Positions 39,649 to 49,304 of a stretch of 64,000 bases of DNA are shown here, one piece after another. A program made the translations under genes and the position numbers. This DNA is from Bacteroidota bacterium (GTDB lineage: Bacteria > Bacteroidota > Bacteroidia > AKYH767-A > OLB10): the NCBI GenBank assembly GCA_016722525.1, contig JADKJB010000001.1, positions 496,001-560,000 on the forward strand, read 5' to 3'. Every line of letters starts with the position of its first letter. The first letter of the stretch is position 1. The notes beneath the pieces are model-generated. The model saw only the letters and a list, made by a program, of their open reading frames with translations. It did no database searches and was not told the DNA's origin.

Positions 39649-39775
39649 GATTAGTTCACCCATACCGATATCGTTTACATAATCAAATTTGATGCTTTCG
39701 CTGTCGATGGTTTGTAAAATACCGATGTGAGCCAGACTCTTTGCCGCCGCCGCGAAGTTTGAGCCCGACCCGGGA
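39649..39775 (-). pseudogene. patatin-like phospholipase N-terminal remnant
   Basis: Read on the minus strand, one frame gives SRVGLKLRGGG and, after one missing base in the GGCGGCGGC stretch, the next gives AKSLAHIGILQTIDS, IKFDYVNDIGMGELI. This matches the patatin opening (GLxLSGGGAKGLAHIGVL... IDYVTGTSMGALI): the oxyanion-hole GGGxK block and the spot of the nucleophile elbow, where GTSMG has become DIGMG, so Ser is lost. Similarity stops on both sides with no start codon or Asp-Gly half. It is a broken fragment between a promoter and the NorD gene. Confidence 0.65.
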
Positions 39776-39904
39776 ATTGTTTTGTACTATATATGAATCA
39801 TCTCATTTTCCCGATTGTTTCCATTTTTGAAATGGATAAGAGGTACATTTTCCATAAAGCATATCCCGGCGAAAAAGTTTATCTCAAAAGAAACAGTGTT
39901 GCGT

Positions 39905-41674
39905 CTATGACTTATTACGAATTTTTTCGAAAAGTAACACCATGGATTGGAGTAATTCGTTAGGTGAAGTGAGTATTCTGTAATGATTTTGTCCGAACAT
40001 TTGCGGCAGATAATACCTGGCTTGTGCTTCAATAGCAAGTGCATAAGAATTGATGCGGTTTTCATTCAATTCACGCAGCGCTTGTTTCACATCACTAATG
40101 CCATATTTTCCTTCATATTTGTCGTAGTCGTTGGGTTTGCCATCTGACAATAAAATAATCCATTTATTTTTTGCAGATTGATTTTTTAATTCATTGCCCG
40201 CATGTCGGAGGGCAGCACCAATTCTTGTGTACCCACCTGGTTCTGCCGCCCCGATTTTATATTTCGCATGACTCCACGGCTCACTGAAATCTTTAAGGAT
40301 ATTATAGCTGAGATAATTTCTAGTTTTCGAGAAAAATGTAGCAACCGAAAAATTAATCTGAAACTCTTGCATGATTTCTCCAAATAAAATAGAAACCTGT
40401 TTCTCTACATCGATTACCCTGTTTCCGTTAGAATAGCCATCGCTTGAAAGACTGCTATCGAGGAGTAATAGTATGGCGAGATCTTTTTCCTGTTTGCGAT
40501 TCGACAAATATATTTTATCAGATGGTGTATGGCAGGAATGCACATCACAATAGAGATCTGTTAGCGCATCAAGATCGAATTCGTTGCCATCGGGTTGTCT
40601 GCGATGTTGCGATAATTTATTGTTTACGCTGGTCAGCATTTTGCGTAAGCCACTCAGTACAGTATGATGTTCTTTTATTGTGTTTTGGTAGTAAGATACA
40701 TTTGTCGCCAATTGTTTTTCCGGAAACACTTTGCAGAAATTCTCGCGGTAACGTCTTTTAGAGTAATCCCATTCGGGGTAAGTAATGCAAATTCCAGCTT
40801 TTTCTTTTTCTTTGCTTTCGGAGATAGATGCGTTTTCAATAAAATCTGCCTGATAAACAGAGTGTACCATGTCATCCACCCGTACCGTGAATTTCATGTT
40901 TAATTCGTCCAATGCATCCTGATGTTTTTCCAAATCATCATCGCCATCAAAATCACGCCACCCACCTTCGAATTCTTCCGCAGTCTCTACTTTTTCAAAA
41001 TTGTGAGTTAGTACATAGTCTTCTTGCTGTTTCTTGTCTACTTCAACACTTGTAATCTCCTCAACGGCTTTGGCTTTAATTGTAGTAACAGCATCCTGCT
41101 TCATTGCCGCTTTAATGGTATCTCCAAAATTTTCAAGTTCGTTGACTGATTTTGTTTCAGGATTGTTATTCATCCACTTTCCGTAAAGCCATGTAAAATC
41201 AGGTAAGGTTTCACCAGACTTGTGATTGGCGATGAATTTATTTCTGAAATTTTCATGCAGCTCAAAGGCAATGGGGTAGTCCTTTTGTAAAATGCACAAA
41301 ACTTCCTTGGCGGTAAAATTGGCTTGTTGCTGTGATTCGATAAGTGTGTGTGAGCCTCCGCCGTTCCAGTTCAGATTCAATTGCTGTTGAATGGAAAGAT
41401 ACAGCGTCCTGTAAAAATAAAAGGAGAGATTTTCTTCAGCAGAATCAAATAGTGAAACGGATGCTGGCAGGAAATAATTATTGTTTTTATAACCACCTTC
41501 TCGTTCTGCCTGAAATATTTCAATGGGAAGTCCGGTAAAGGCTCTGGAAATAATAATCAGACGCGACCGTATCTCCTCCAGCGAAATTTTATATTCATCT
41601 GCTTCCGATGAACTATTTTTTCTTCGCCTGAAATATTTCGCTACTTTTTCAAAAATATACTCATCCAGTTCCAT
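39905..41674 (-). CDS. norD: NorD-like VWA-domain protein, NO reductase activation
   Basis: 589 residues. The N-terminal part has the NorD-like ELDEYIFEKVAKYFRRR and GLPIEIFQAEREGG segments. A C-terminal von Willebrand A domain (about 395-585) has the MIDAS motif in LLLDSSLSSDG (DxSxS), a threonine in GGYTRIGAALRHAG and an aspartate in LLSDGKPNDYDKYEG. NorD partners with the MoxR-type ATPase NorQ to insert metal into or activate the NorCB enzyme. It is the last gene of the operon, six bases after norQ. Intact, cytoplasmic. Confidence 0.88.
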   Translation of the reverse strand: MELDEYIFEKVAKYFRRRKNSSSEADEYKISLEEIRSRLIIISRAFTGLPIEIFQAEREGGYKNNNYFLPASVSLFDSAEENLSFYFYRTLYLSIQQQLNLNWNGGGSHTLIESQQQANFTAKEVLCILQKDYPIAFELHENFRNKFIANHKSGETLPDFTWLYGKWMNNNPETKSVNELENFGDTIKAAMKQDAVTTIKAKAVEEITSVEVDKKQQEDYVLTHNFEKVETAEEFEGGWRDFDGDDDLEKHQDALDELNMKFTVRVDDMVHSVYQADFIENASISESKEKEKAGICITYPEWDYSKRRYRENFCKVFPEKQLATNVSYYQNTIKEHHTVLSGLRKMLTSVNNKLSQHRRQPDGNEFDLDALTDLYCDVHSCHTPSDKIYLSNRKQEKDLAILLLLDSSLSSDGYSNGNRVIDVEKQVSILFGEIMQEFQINFSVATFFSKTRNYLSYNILKDFSEPWSHAKYKIGAAEPGGYTRIGAALRHAGNELKNQSAKNKWIILLSDGKPNDYDKYEGKYGISDVKQALRELNENRINSYALAIEAQARYYLPQMFGQNHYRILTSPNELLQSMVLLFEKIRNKS

Positions 41675-41680
41675 GGTTTT

Positions 41681-42469
41681 TCAGATCAATAGATTGCATG
41701 CATCAGCAAGAGCAAGCAGAACCTCTTCTTCATCAGTAAGAGGTTCTACCACGGCCACTTTAACAGCCAGCCTTTTTGGAAGGCCACTGCAAATTAATTT
41801 AGCTGCATCAACGAGTAATCTTGTGGATGCCGTTTCAGTCAAGCCAAGTTCTTTTAAGTTGCGGATCTTATTTCCAATGTTTACCAGTTTCTTTGCGGTG
41901 TCTTCATCAACTCCAGTTTCATTCATCAGAATTTCTGTCTCTACTTTGGGATCGGGGTAGTTAAAAGAAAGAGCAACAAATCGCTGTCTTGTAGATGGTT
42001 TTAGTTCTTTAAATCCTTTCTGGTAACCTGGATTAAAAGAAGCGATGAGCATGAAGTCATTATGAGCTTTGATGGTTTCACCCAGTTTGTCTATGTATAA
42101 TTCTCTGCGGTGGTCGGTGAGTGAATGTATTGCAACAACTACATCAGGACGGGCTTCGGCTACTTCATCCAGATACAGAATATATCCTTTTTTAACTGCT
42201 GTAGTAAGCGGTCCGTCAATCCAAACAGTTTCAGAGCCTTTTATAATGTATCTGCCAATTAAGTCCGTAGAGGAGGTTTCTTCATGGCAACTCACTGTCA
42301 GTAGTTTCAATCCGGCCTGATGTGCTACATATTCAACAAACCTGGATTTGCCAGTTCCTGTTGGACCTTTTTAAAAGCAATGGCAGTTTATTGCTCATTA
42401 CTTTTCAAAGACTTCCAGCTCTTTGCCAGTAGCTTTATAGTAGGGAACAGAAGGGGCGTTGTCGGTCAT
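41681..42469 (-). CDS. norQ: NorQ-like MoxR AAA ATPase, two frameshifts
   Basis: From the ATG at 42469 (MTDNAPSVPYYKATGKELEVF) the frame is broken twice. One base is missing near 42396-42401, and one T too many lies in the run 42368-42372 on the plus strand. With both repaired, SNKLPLLLKGPTGTGKSRF gives Walker A, then LLTVSCHEETSSTDLIGRY, Walker B YILYLDEVAEA and sensor IASFNPGYQKG. Length 789 bases, 262 residues, as expected for NorQ/CbbQ. It works with NorD to activate NO reductase. An ATG at 42487, four bases past the RIC stop, is also possible. Confidence 0.85.
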
Positions 42470-42490
42470 TGCTAATACCTGAAGCATAAA

Positions 42491-43219
42491 TTATTTATTT
42501 GAGAGTTCTCTTTCCAGTTGAATAGCCTTTGGGAACAAGATGTTGTTTTCGAGATGAACATGCATATGCAAATCCTGTTCGAACTCATCAATTTTTGCAT
42601 ACATTGCTTTAAATGTATTGCAGGCCCAATCAGGTGGTGTGTAGTTATTGCTTAAAAAATTAATTTCCTTCAACAATCCACCGGCAAGCTCATGTTCCTG
42701 TTCCATCACATATATGGGATTTTGTACTGTCCCAAAATGTGGGATAGTTGCTTCACCGCCGGATTGGTTTTCGGCTACCAGCGATTTAATAAACGGGAAT
42801 AACACCATCTCCTCTTTTTCATGTGATGGGTTAATTCATCTGCTACTTTCGCAAACAGATCGCAGATTTCAATTACAGGCGGATGCCGGCACCATGCACC
42901 TGTGCCACTTTTTGTGAGTATGAAAGTATCATCGGGATAGCTTCGGATACGTATGAGTGGTGCTTATCGACAATGTATTCGCATAATACATCCAATTCCA
43001 TTTTATCAAAATCGGGTGTGCCATCCGGAACATTATCCAGCTTTAACAGGTCCTGTGCAAGCACCTGTAAATTCACATGTTGTTTTTCGCAGGCTTTCTC
43101 GAGCGTGATCCCGCCACCGCAGCAAAAGTCTATTCCATATTTTTGAATACGTGAGCCGATTTGATGTTGGCCTTTACAAGGTCACCCACTTTTATTGTTT
43201 TCAATTCTGTCAATTCCAT
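42491..43219 (-). CDS. RIC family Fe-S cluster repair di-iron protein (ScdA/YtfE-like), three frameshifts
   Basis: Start ATG at 43219 (MELTELKTIKVGDLVKANI). One base is missing after HVFK, giving back YGIDFCCGGGITLEKAC, the ScdA_N CCGGG motif. A second is missing after AQVHG, restoring RHPPVIEICDLF, and a third in MKKEEMVLFP. Repaired length is 732 bases, 243 residues. The hemerythrin-like iron ligands lie in DKHHSYV, HHMKKEEM, EQEHELAG and HMHVHLENNILFP. RIC proteins repair Fe-S clusters damaged by NO, fitting a neighbour of nitrite and NO reductases. Confidence 0.86.
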
Positions 43220-43245
43220 AGCTATTATGATTTAAAATTATTAAT

Positions 43246-44574
43246 TTAGTTATAAAGTCCAATAAATTTTTTATCTGAATTCGGACGGATGATCAACATC
43301 AAATACGCCCAGTTTTGTACGCTGTCGGGATTCTTGGCTTTCTGCAAATGCTGAATAGTTGCAGTCCCGAACATCTGACTGTAGCCCAGTTGGAATGAGA
43401 TAGATTTATCCAGGACATAACCAGCAGTAAAGTCAATTTCGGTACCTAAGTAGGAATCCATTTTACCGGTGGTGTTGTATACCTCGTTAGCAGCATTAAA
43501 CATGTTTCCATTAATGCCAATAAATGCTGAAGATGAAAAGTCATATTTGAATTTCAGATAACCATCAATTAAGCCAACGGAATTCTCATGCCTGCCTGCT
43601 ACATAAAATTGGTCCATATAACCGTTGTGCATATGGTTGGTTCCATAAAGCGGAGCAAAGGAATTGTTAGTAGTGCTTGTGTTATCAGAAGCAGTACCGC
43701 TAAGATATTCTCCGCCAAGGGTGATTTTAAGCTGAGTACCTTTAGATTCGTTAAACTTAAATACATGAGCCACCTGCAAACCGGCTTCAATAGCACTAAT
43801 GGTATTATTTTTCACATCTTTCCCCGACTGATTATAAAACGATCCTGAGAAGGTAGTATTGTTCAGTTTGTACCGAATTGTTGGCAAGCCAATGGTAAGG
43901 GAATAGCGAATTTCATCATCGGTTACATTTCCCACAGAATCTTTTTTAGTATATTGTCTTCCATCATTCCATACCAGAAAAGAAAAATCAAAATTTCCTA
44001 ATTTCTGTTCCACACGAAATAACAGGGCTGTTTTGTACTGATTGGTCACGGTCAAAATATTTCCCGAAAGAGCTTCGCCATCCTGGTTATATCCGGCTCC
44101 TATATCGATTTTGGTATTTTTCCTGACCCATTTCAACAAGGCAAAATCATGAGACCTTCCCTGAAGTGCCCAATCAACATTTCCAAGGAAGCGTGAGTTA
44201 TCGTATACCAATTCCTGTCTTCCAACTTTCAGTGAGAAATTAGTATCGAGTTGAATGTGTGCCCATGCTTCGTGCAGCGAAAACGCATTGTCGGAAATGT
44301 TTAGCTGCGAGGTGCTTCCCCAGGTTCTCACATCCTGAATGCTTGTATAAAAAGTCAGTTTGCTTAATTTGTAGCTACCTTCCAGGCGGAGCCGCTGGCT
44401 GATAAATGCAGCAGGATCGGCTTCTTTATCAATTGCACTTCCATACCCATGGCGGTATTCTCCTCTTTCGATAAGCTGTCCGTTAAACACAAACTGACCA
44501 CTTGTTGTTTTTGTGATTAAGATGGTGGTTGCAAGAAGAAATAGAATTTTTATTTTTTGTATTTTGGCTTTCAT
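43246..44574 (-). CDS. alginate-export-family outer membrane beta-barrel
   Basis: 442 residues from the ATG at 44574, with signal peptide MKAKIQKIKILFLLATTILI ending SGQ. The protein is a long run of amphipathic strands (LRLEGSYKLSKLTFYTSI, KYDFSSSAFIGIN, YVLDKSISFQLGYSQMFG) typical of the Alginate_exp porin family. RQELVYDNSRFLGNVDW is a family landmark. It would sit in the outer membrane. The position between SCO and RIC in a denitrification operon suggests a role in movement of nitrite or another small anion, which is an inference. Intact frame. Confidence 0.85.
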   Translation of the reverse strand: MKAKIQKIKILFLLATTILITKTTSGQFVFNGQLIERGEYRHGYGSAIDKEADPAAFISQRLRLEGSYKLSKLTFYTSIQDVRTWGSTSQLNISDNAFSLHEAWAHIQLDTNFSLKVGRQELVYDNSRFLGNVDWALQGRSHDFALLKWVRKNTKIDIGAGYNQDGEALSGNILTVTNQYKTALLFRVEQKLGNFDFSFLVWNDGRQYTKKDSVGNVTDDEIRYSLTIGLPTIRYKLNNTTFSGSFYNQSGKDVKNNTISAIEAGLQVAHVFKFNESKGTQLKITLGGEYLSGTASDNTSTTNNSFAPLYGTNHMHNGYMDQFYVAGRHENSVGLIDGYLKFKYDFSSSAFIGINGNMFNAANEVYNTTGKMDSYLGTEIDFTAGYVLDKSISFQLGYSQMFGTATIQHLQKAKNPDSVQNWAYLMLIIRPNSDKKFIGLYN

Positions 44575-44581
44575 AATAGGT

Positions 44582-45192
44582 TTATTGTTTAGCTGTTTCA
44601 ATAATAATTTTTACTGTTTCCTTGTTGTCAACGCCAAGTCCTTCCTGCTGGTGAACCAATTCACCCATGGGGTTAAAAACACTGATAATATTGGAATGCG
44701 AAAAATCCATTGGTGATATTTCCTTGTATTTAACAGCAAGGACATTTGCAAATTCACGTACTGTCTCCTCATTCCCGTGAAGAAATGTCCACTCATCGCC
44801 ATCCATTTCCTTTTCTATCGCAAAGGCTTTAAGTTTTCCGGTGTATCATTTTTCGGATCAATACTGACCAATACATACTGAATATTTGTATTGGTTTCTT
44901 CAGACACTTGCAGTTCAATGTTTTTCATGTCGGCTACAAGTCGCGGACAAGCTACTTTACAAGTAGTGTAAATCATAACCATTACCAGAACCTTTCCTTT
45001 TAAATTGCTCAGTTCTATTTCATCATTTTCTTCGGTTCTCCATTTTGATGATAAATTAAAAATCGATTCGTCGGATATGTTTGCGACAGGCTTTGATTTT
45101 TCATTTTCCCCTGACATTTCCAATGACGTATTGTCGGTATTACAGGAAAGCATCAATAGTATTGAGCCAAAAAGTACAAGTATATTTTTCAT
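44582..45192 (-). CDS. SCO-family copper chaperone lipoprotein, one-base frameshift
   Basis: A lipobox (ILLMLSC, Cys 17) and a thioredoxin-like fold with Cys78 and Cys82 in TTCKVACPRL, then the partner histidine in DFSHSNIISVF. The frame breaks near 44835, after PENLKP. One missing A (AAG for AAAG) restores AFAIEKEMDGDEWTF and the C-terminus (NPMGELVHQQEGLGV). Repaired length is 612 bases, 203 residues. SCO proteins load copper, here plausibly into NirK. It starts two bases past the SUMF1 stop, indicating cotranscription. Confidence 0.88.
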
Positions 45193-45194
45193 GA

Positions 45195-45989
45195 CTAATT
45201 TTTAATTGGCATATCACTTGCGCATCGGAATCCTAAATTGCGGACAGCGTAATTGGCTTTGAGACTACCTCTGAATGCATACCGCATAAATGCTGCGTAA
45301 TTCATTAAATCAGTAGCACCTAAAGAACCACTCCCACAGAAGAGGTTGCGGTCATTGCTCGAATCTTTACGTGATTCTCCAGAGATGAGTACGGAATTGA
45401 AGTCGTATGTCCATTCCCAAACTAACCCATGCATGTCATACACACCCCAGTAATTTTTGAACGTGCTTCCAACAGTGTTGGCATACGATTTTGGTGCTTC
45501 ATACCAACTAAGTATATATTCATTGTAGGTTTTTAGTTTGCGTGCATCAGGAAGGTTTTTATTAGCCATAGCAACATATTCCCATTCATCTACAGTTGGT
45601 AATCGTTTACCCTGACATCTGCAATATTCATTGGCTGCAAACCAGGATACATTGGTAACTGGAGAATTCATGTTTTGTGAAACATCCGGTGTGGTATCAT
45701 TTTTCCAATTCCCCATATAATTACCATCAGCAAATATTTTTTTCACCTTCGACTTTCTCCACTTCACATTATCTTTCACGAACTTTTGGTACAAGTTGTT
45801 AGTAACCGGCATAATGTCTATGTAAAAATCATTTACCTTAACCGGTATGGAATCATTTCCGTAAATAGGCGCATAAATTCCACCTTTAATAAAGACCATA
45901 GTTGGAGTTTGAGCATAACCAATAGTAGCAACCATCACACTAATGGCTAAGCTCAAACTCAATAGAATAATGGTCTTTGTGATTATCAT
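45195..45989 (-). CDS. SUMF1/FGE-sulfatase-like domain protein
   Basis: 264 residues with a signal peptide (ending ATIGYAQ). The body is the SUMF1 fold: GGIYAPIYG, VNDFYIDIMPVTNNLYQKFV, VTNVSWFAANEYCRCQGKRL and then WEWTYDFNSV and GFRCASD. The family includes formylglycine-generating enzymes and iron-dependent relatives; a CRC cysteine pair is present but not the catalytic cysteines of true FGE. The ATG overlaps the nirK stop by four bases. The role within a nitrite reductase operon is unknown; assembly or maturation is one possibility. Confidence 0.85.
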   Translation of the reverse strand: MIITKTIILLSLSLAISVMVATIGYAQTPTMVFIKGGIYAPIYGNDSIPVKVNDFYIDIMPVTNNLYQKFVKDNVKWRKSKVKKIFADGNYMGNWKNDTTPDVSQNMNSPVTNVSWFAANEYCRCQGKRLPTVDEWEYVAMANKNLPDARKLKTYNEYILSWYEAPKSYANTVGSTFKNYWGVYDMHGLVWEWTYDFNSVLISGESRKDSSNDRNLFCGSGSLGATDLMNYAAFMRYAFRGSLKANYAVRNLGFRCASDMPIKN

Positions 45990-47445
45990 TTTGCAGCTCT
46001 TCTCTTTGCTACCATAGCAGAAGTTACATCTTTTTTACTATTTCCCCATGAGCTGTAAACGTATGTCAGTACATTGGCTATTTCATCATCGGTCAATGTC
46101 TGAGCTGTCATGACACTATTGTATTTCTTTCCGTTAACAGTAATCTCACCTGTTTTACCATGTAATACAATATCAATAGCCCTGTTAACATCTGCATTCA
46201 GATAATCGGAAGCGGCAAGCGGAGGGAATGCATTTGTAACACCTTCACCATTTGCCTGGTGACATGCGAAACATGTTTTACCATATGCTATTTTACCTGC
46301 AGCGATTCTTTCAGGGAGTGAAGAAGGTTCAGGTGCAGTCACAGCAGATTTATCATTAGGCATGGTTTGAATGGTAGCTCCTTCAGGATGGTAAATTCCC
46401 TCTATTTGTTTACCGGAGTAAATGGTTTTGTTTTCCTCACCTGTTACTTTCAACATACCTAAAGATCCTTTGTTAAAGGTTCTGAAGATGGAGTGGTCAA
46501 CAATAATAAATGTTCCGGGAACTTCAACTTTAAAATCAACAATAGCAGAACCGCCGGCAGGAATTAAAGTTGTCTGCACATTTTTGTTGATCAAACTGCC
46601 CCCTTCAATATAAACATTATCAAAAATTTCTCCAATCACATGGAATGATGATATCAGGTTGGGGCCGCCATTACCAACATACAATCTCACATTTTGACCT
46701 ACTTCCGCTGTGATCGCATTATCTTCAGTAAGAGATCCAACCTTACCATTAAATACCACATACTCCGGAGCTTCATCAACACCTTTTTGCATATCAAATG
46801 CCTGTAATCCTGTTTCTCCGTTTTTGCCTTTAGTATAGAAATCACCTTGCATAATGTAATACTCTTTGTCGACTTTTGGTAATCCCCCTTCCGGTTCAAC
46901 CAATATTAAGCCATACATACCATTTGCAATGTGCATACCTACAGGTGCGGTTGCACAGTGGTATACATACAGGCCTTCGTTAATTACTTTGAATGAGAAA
47001 ACCACTTCGTGACCGGGAGCAACAAATGATGATGCAGCACCTCCACCAGGTCCTGTGACCGCATGCAAATCGATGTTGTGTGGCAGTTTATTGTCGGGAT
47101 GATTTTTAAGATGGAATTCAACTTCATCACCAACTCTTGTTCTGATAAAACTTCCGGAACTGAACCGCCAAATGTCCAGAAGACATATTTCACACCTTCG
47201 GCCATCTCCCCTTCTTTCTCCAGAATTTCCATGTTTACGATTAACTTTTTAGCGCTCCGGTTGCCGACAGGTTTAGGTACGTTAGGCGGTGCCGTGAGTT
47301 CTGCTTCCATTTCTCCGTTCACGGTAATTCCCATAGGATTAACCGGTGCAGCAGATTTTTGCTCTGATGTATCACAACCTGTCATTATTATAAATAGGAA
47401 CAATATGGATACTAGGATTGAATTTTGTTTAATATGTTTTTGCAT
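45986..47445 (-). CDS. nirK: copper nitrite reductase with C-terminal cytochrome c, one-base frameshift
   Basis: Start ATG at 47445 with lipobox (LFIIMTGC), so it is lipid-anchored. The frame breaks at about 47155, after GGSVP, where one base is missing. Repair restores GSFIRTRVGDEVEFHLKNHP and 486 residues (1461 bases). Two cupredoxin domains carry the type 1 copper ligands in LPHNIDLHAV and YHCATAPVGMH, and type 2 ligands including HSIFRTF. A cytochrome c module with CFACHQANGEG lies at about 390-470. The enzyme reduces nitrite to NO in the periplasm; the fused heme would deliver electrons. Confidence 0.92.
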
Positions 47446-47465
47446 GATGTCGTGATTTTATAAGA

Positions 47466-48797
47466 TTAATTTTTAGTTTCAAGAGCTTCGTCTGTTGGTG
47501 TTCCGTATCTGATAAATTCATAAATAAATATTCCGATACCTGTTGTGAATAGGGTTGCACACAATACCAGAATTATAAAGTGGACCTGAAGTTCTTTTTG
47601 CACTTCGCCAAATTCAAGTCCCATGATTCGCTCCATGTAAACCTGAGCCACTCCGGCTGCAGCAAATGCAGTTGTCATTCCAATCATTCCAATGTTCGAA
47701 AGCCAGAAAGCTAAAACACCATTAGCTGAATCATACAGTTTTCGTCCGGTCATATTGGGCAAAGTGTAGCTGATGATAGCCAGCACAATCATTCCATAGG
47801 CACCCCAGAATGCAAGGTGACCATGCATGGCTGTGACCAGAGTTCCATGAGTGTACATATTTACCTGAGGAAGTGTGTGCCAGGCCAATAATCCGGCACC
47901 AACAAATGATACAATGGCAGTTCGAGAGTCCAGCTTAATGCTATTTTATTAGGGTGCTTTTTCTCACCTTTTCGATACATGGCAACTGCAAACAAGGCCA
48001 TTCCCAAAAATGCAAGCGGCTCCAGTGAAGAGAATATTCCGCCTACAATCAGCCAGTATTTAGGTGTACCAATATAGTAGTAGTGGTGGCCGGTTCCCAG
48101 TACCCTGAGATAAATGTTAAACCAACAATTATATACAACCATTTTTCAATCACCTCTCTGTCGACACCAGTAATTTTAATCAACAGGAATGCAAGTATAC
48201 CTCCCATGATTAATTCCCAAACACCTTCCACCCAAAGGTGAACTACCCACCAGCGAAAAAGGAATCCATGGTTTGGTTGTCGAACCAAATCATACCGGGC
48301 AAATAGAGTAATGCAGCAAATACCAATCCCATGCTTAACACCAGAGAAGTAGTAGTTCTTTTTTTGCCTTTATATAAGGTGGCCAGAATGATGCCCAGAA
48401 AGGTCAGTACGTTTACAACCACTAACCAGTCTAATGGCCTTGGAATTTCTAAAATTTTCTTCCTTCCCAATAGTTGAAGTGATAACCTACAATAGCAATT
48501 ACTCCAACAACTGCGAGTGAAATTAATTGAACATATGCCAGCTTAACACTTACTAATTCATTCTCTGCTTCTTCAGGAATGATGTAATAGGCAGCGCCCA
48601 TAAATCCTGAAAGCAACCACACTACAAGTAAGTTAGTATGAACCGCTCGTGCGGTGTTAAAATGGAATAAAGCTGTGGAGATTATCGTAACCCATGTGAG
48701 CAAAGGCCATGACGAATCCGTAAATGAGCTGAAGCGATAAGAGTAGCATTGACAATGCAAAGAACCAATAGGCTACTTTTTGTGATTTATATTTCAT
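47466..48797 (-). CDS. norB: nitric oxide reductase large subunit, five frameshifts
   Basis: Starts at the ATG at 48797 (MKYKSQKVAYWFFALSMLLL) and needs five single-base repairs: an extra T near 48660, then missing bases near 48450, 48255, 48100 and 47920. Repaired length is 1335 bases, 444 residues, normal for NorB. The heme and iron ligands appear in NTARAVHTNLLVVWLL, VVHLWVEGVWE, GTGHHYYYIG and MHGHLAFWGAY. NorB is the catalytic heme-copper-type membrane subunit that reduces NO to N2O. It starts 11 bases after norC and its stop lies 20 bases before nirK. Confidence 0.9.
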
Positions 48798-48808
48798 GAT
48801 AATAGTTT

Positions 48809-49246
48809 TTATTGGTTAGTAGTTGTTTTATATTGGGGTTTGGCAGGAAATCCATTCAGGTCGACATTCCCTACCCATCTTAGAAATTCAACCAGATCGT
48901 TAGCTTCTTCTTCTGAAAACCCATAGACAACCATTTTTCTGCCTCTTGGCGACCATGGAATTTTTGACATGAGGGCTGCTTTGATATATGCCTCTCCTCT
49001 TCGCTCATAGACTTTGGTTAATTCTGGTGCATAATAGGCGCCCTCACCAAGTATTGTGTGACAACCCATACAATTATTTCCTTCCCACAGGTGTTTGCCC
49101 CTTACTACTGCGGGAGTGAGATTCTCGGGATGTGTTTGCTTCGGAACTTCCACGCTCAGTGAATGCCACGACAAGCCGAGGAATACGGCGAATGTCAGCG
49201 CGGTTCCGCCAATGAAGAATGTGCGCGCCTGATTTTTTGATAGCAT
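48809..49246 (-). CDS. norC: nitric oxide reductase cytochrome c subunit
   Basis: 145 residues. One membrane helix (about 9-26) anchors a c-type cytochrome with the heme site NNCMGCHTILGEGAYYAPEL (Cys59, Cys62, His63). The GEGAYYAPELT stretch, WSPRGRKMVVYGF and EEANDLVEFLRWV are hallmarks of NorC, the electron-accepting partner of NorB. It is intact and heads the operon. The 5' leader carries a palindrome just upstream. Confidence 0.92.
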   Translation of the reverse strand: MLSKNQARTFFIGGTALTFAVFLGLSWHSLSVEVPKQTHPENLTPAVVRGKHLWEGNNCMGCHTILGEGAYYAPELTKVYERRGEAYIKAALMSKIPWSPRGRKMVVYGFSEEEANDLVEFLRWVGNVDLNGFPAKPQYKTTTNQ

Positions 49247-49269
49247 GATCTTGGTGTTTAATGGTTAAT

Positions 49270-49296
49270 TGGACAATATTGTCCAGTTAAAATATA
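49270..49296 (-). promoter_or_regulatory. palindromic operator and -7 box of the nor/nir operon
   Basis: TGGACAATATTGTCCA at 49270-49285 is a perfect 16-base palindrome, extended to 26 bases by flanking TTAA arms with one mismatched pair. On the minus strand it directly follows TATATTTT (49296-49289), seven of eight matches to TAnnTTTG if the last base is allowed. The palindrome would cover the transcription start, a repressor position. It lies 23 bases before norC and is the best candidate site for the Rrf2-type protein at 49305. Confidence 0.65.
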
Positions 49297-49304
49297 AATT
49301 TTTT

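Noticed and set aside
39787..40065. 92-residue minus-strand frame overlapping norD
   Set aside because: Most of it lies inside the norD coding region in another frame and has no recognisable motif.
41681..48797. Programmed frameshifting as an explanation for the nor/nir breaks
   Set aside because: The breaks need different directions at unrelated sites, in up to five places in one gene, and no slippery heptamer with downstream structure recurs.
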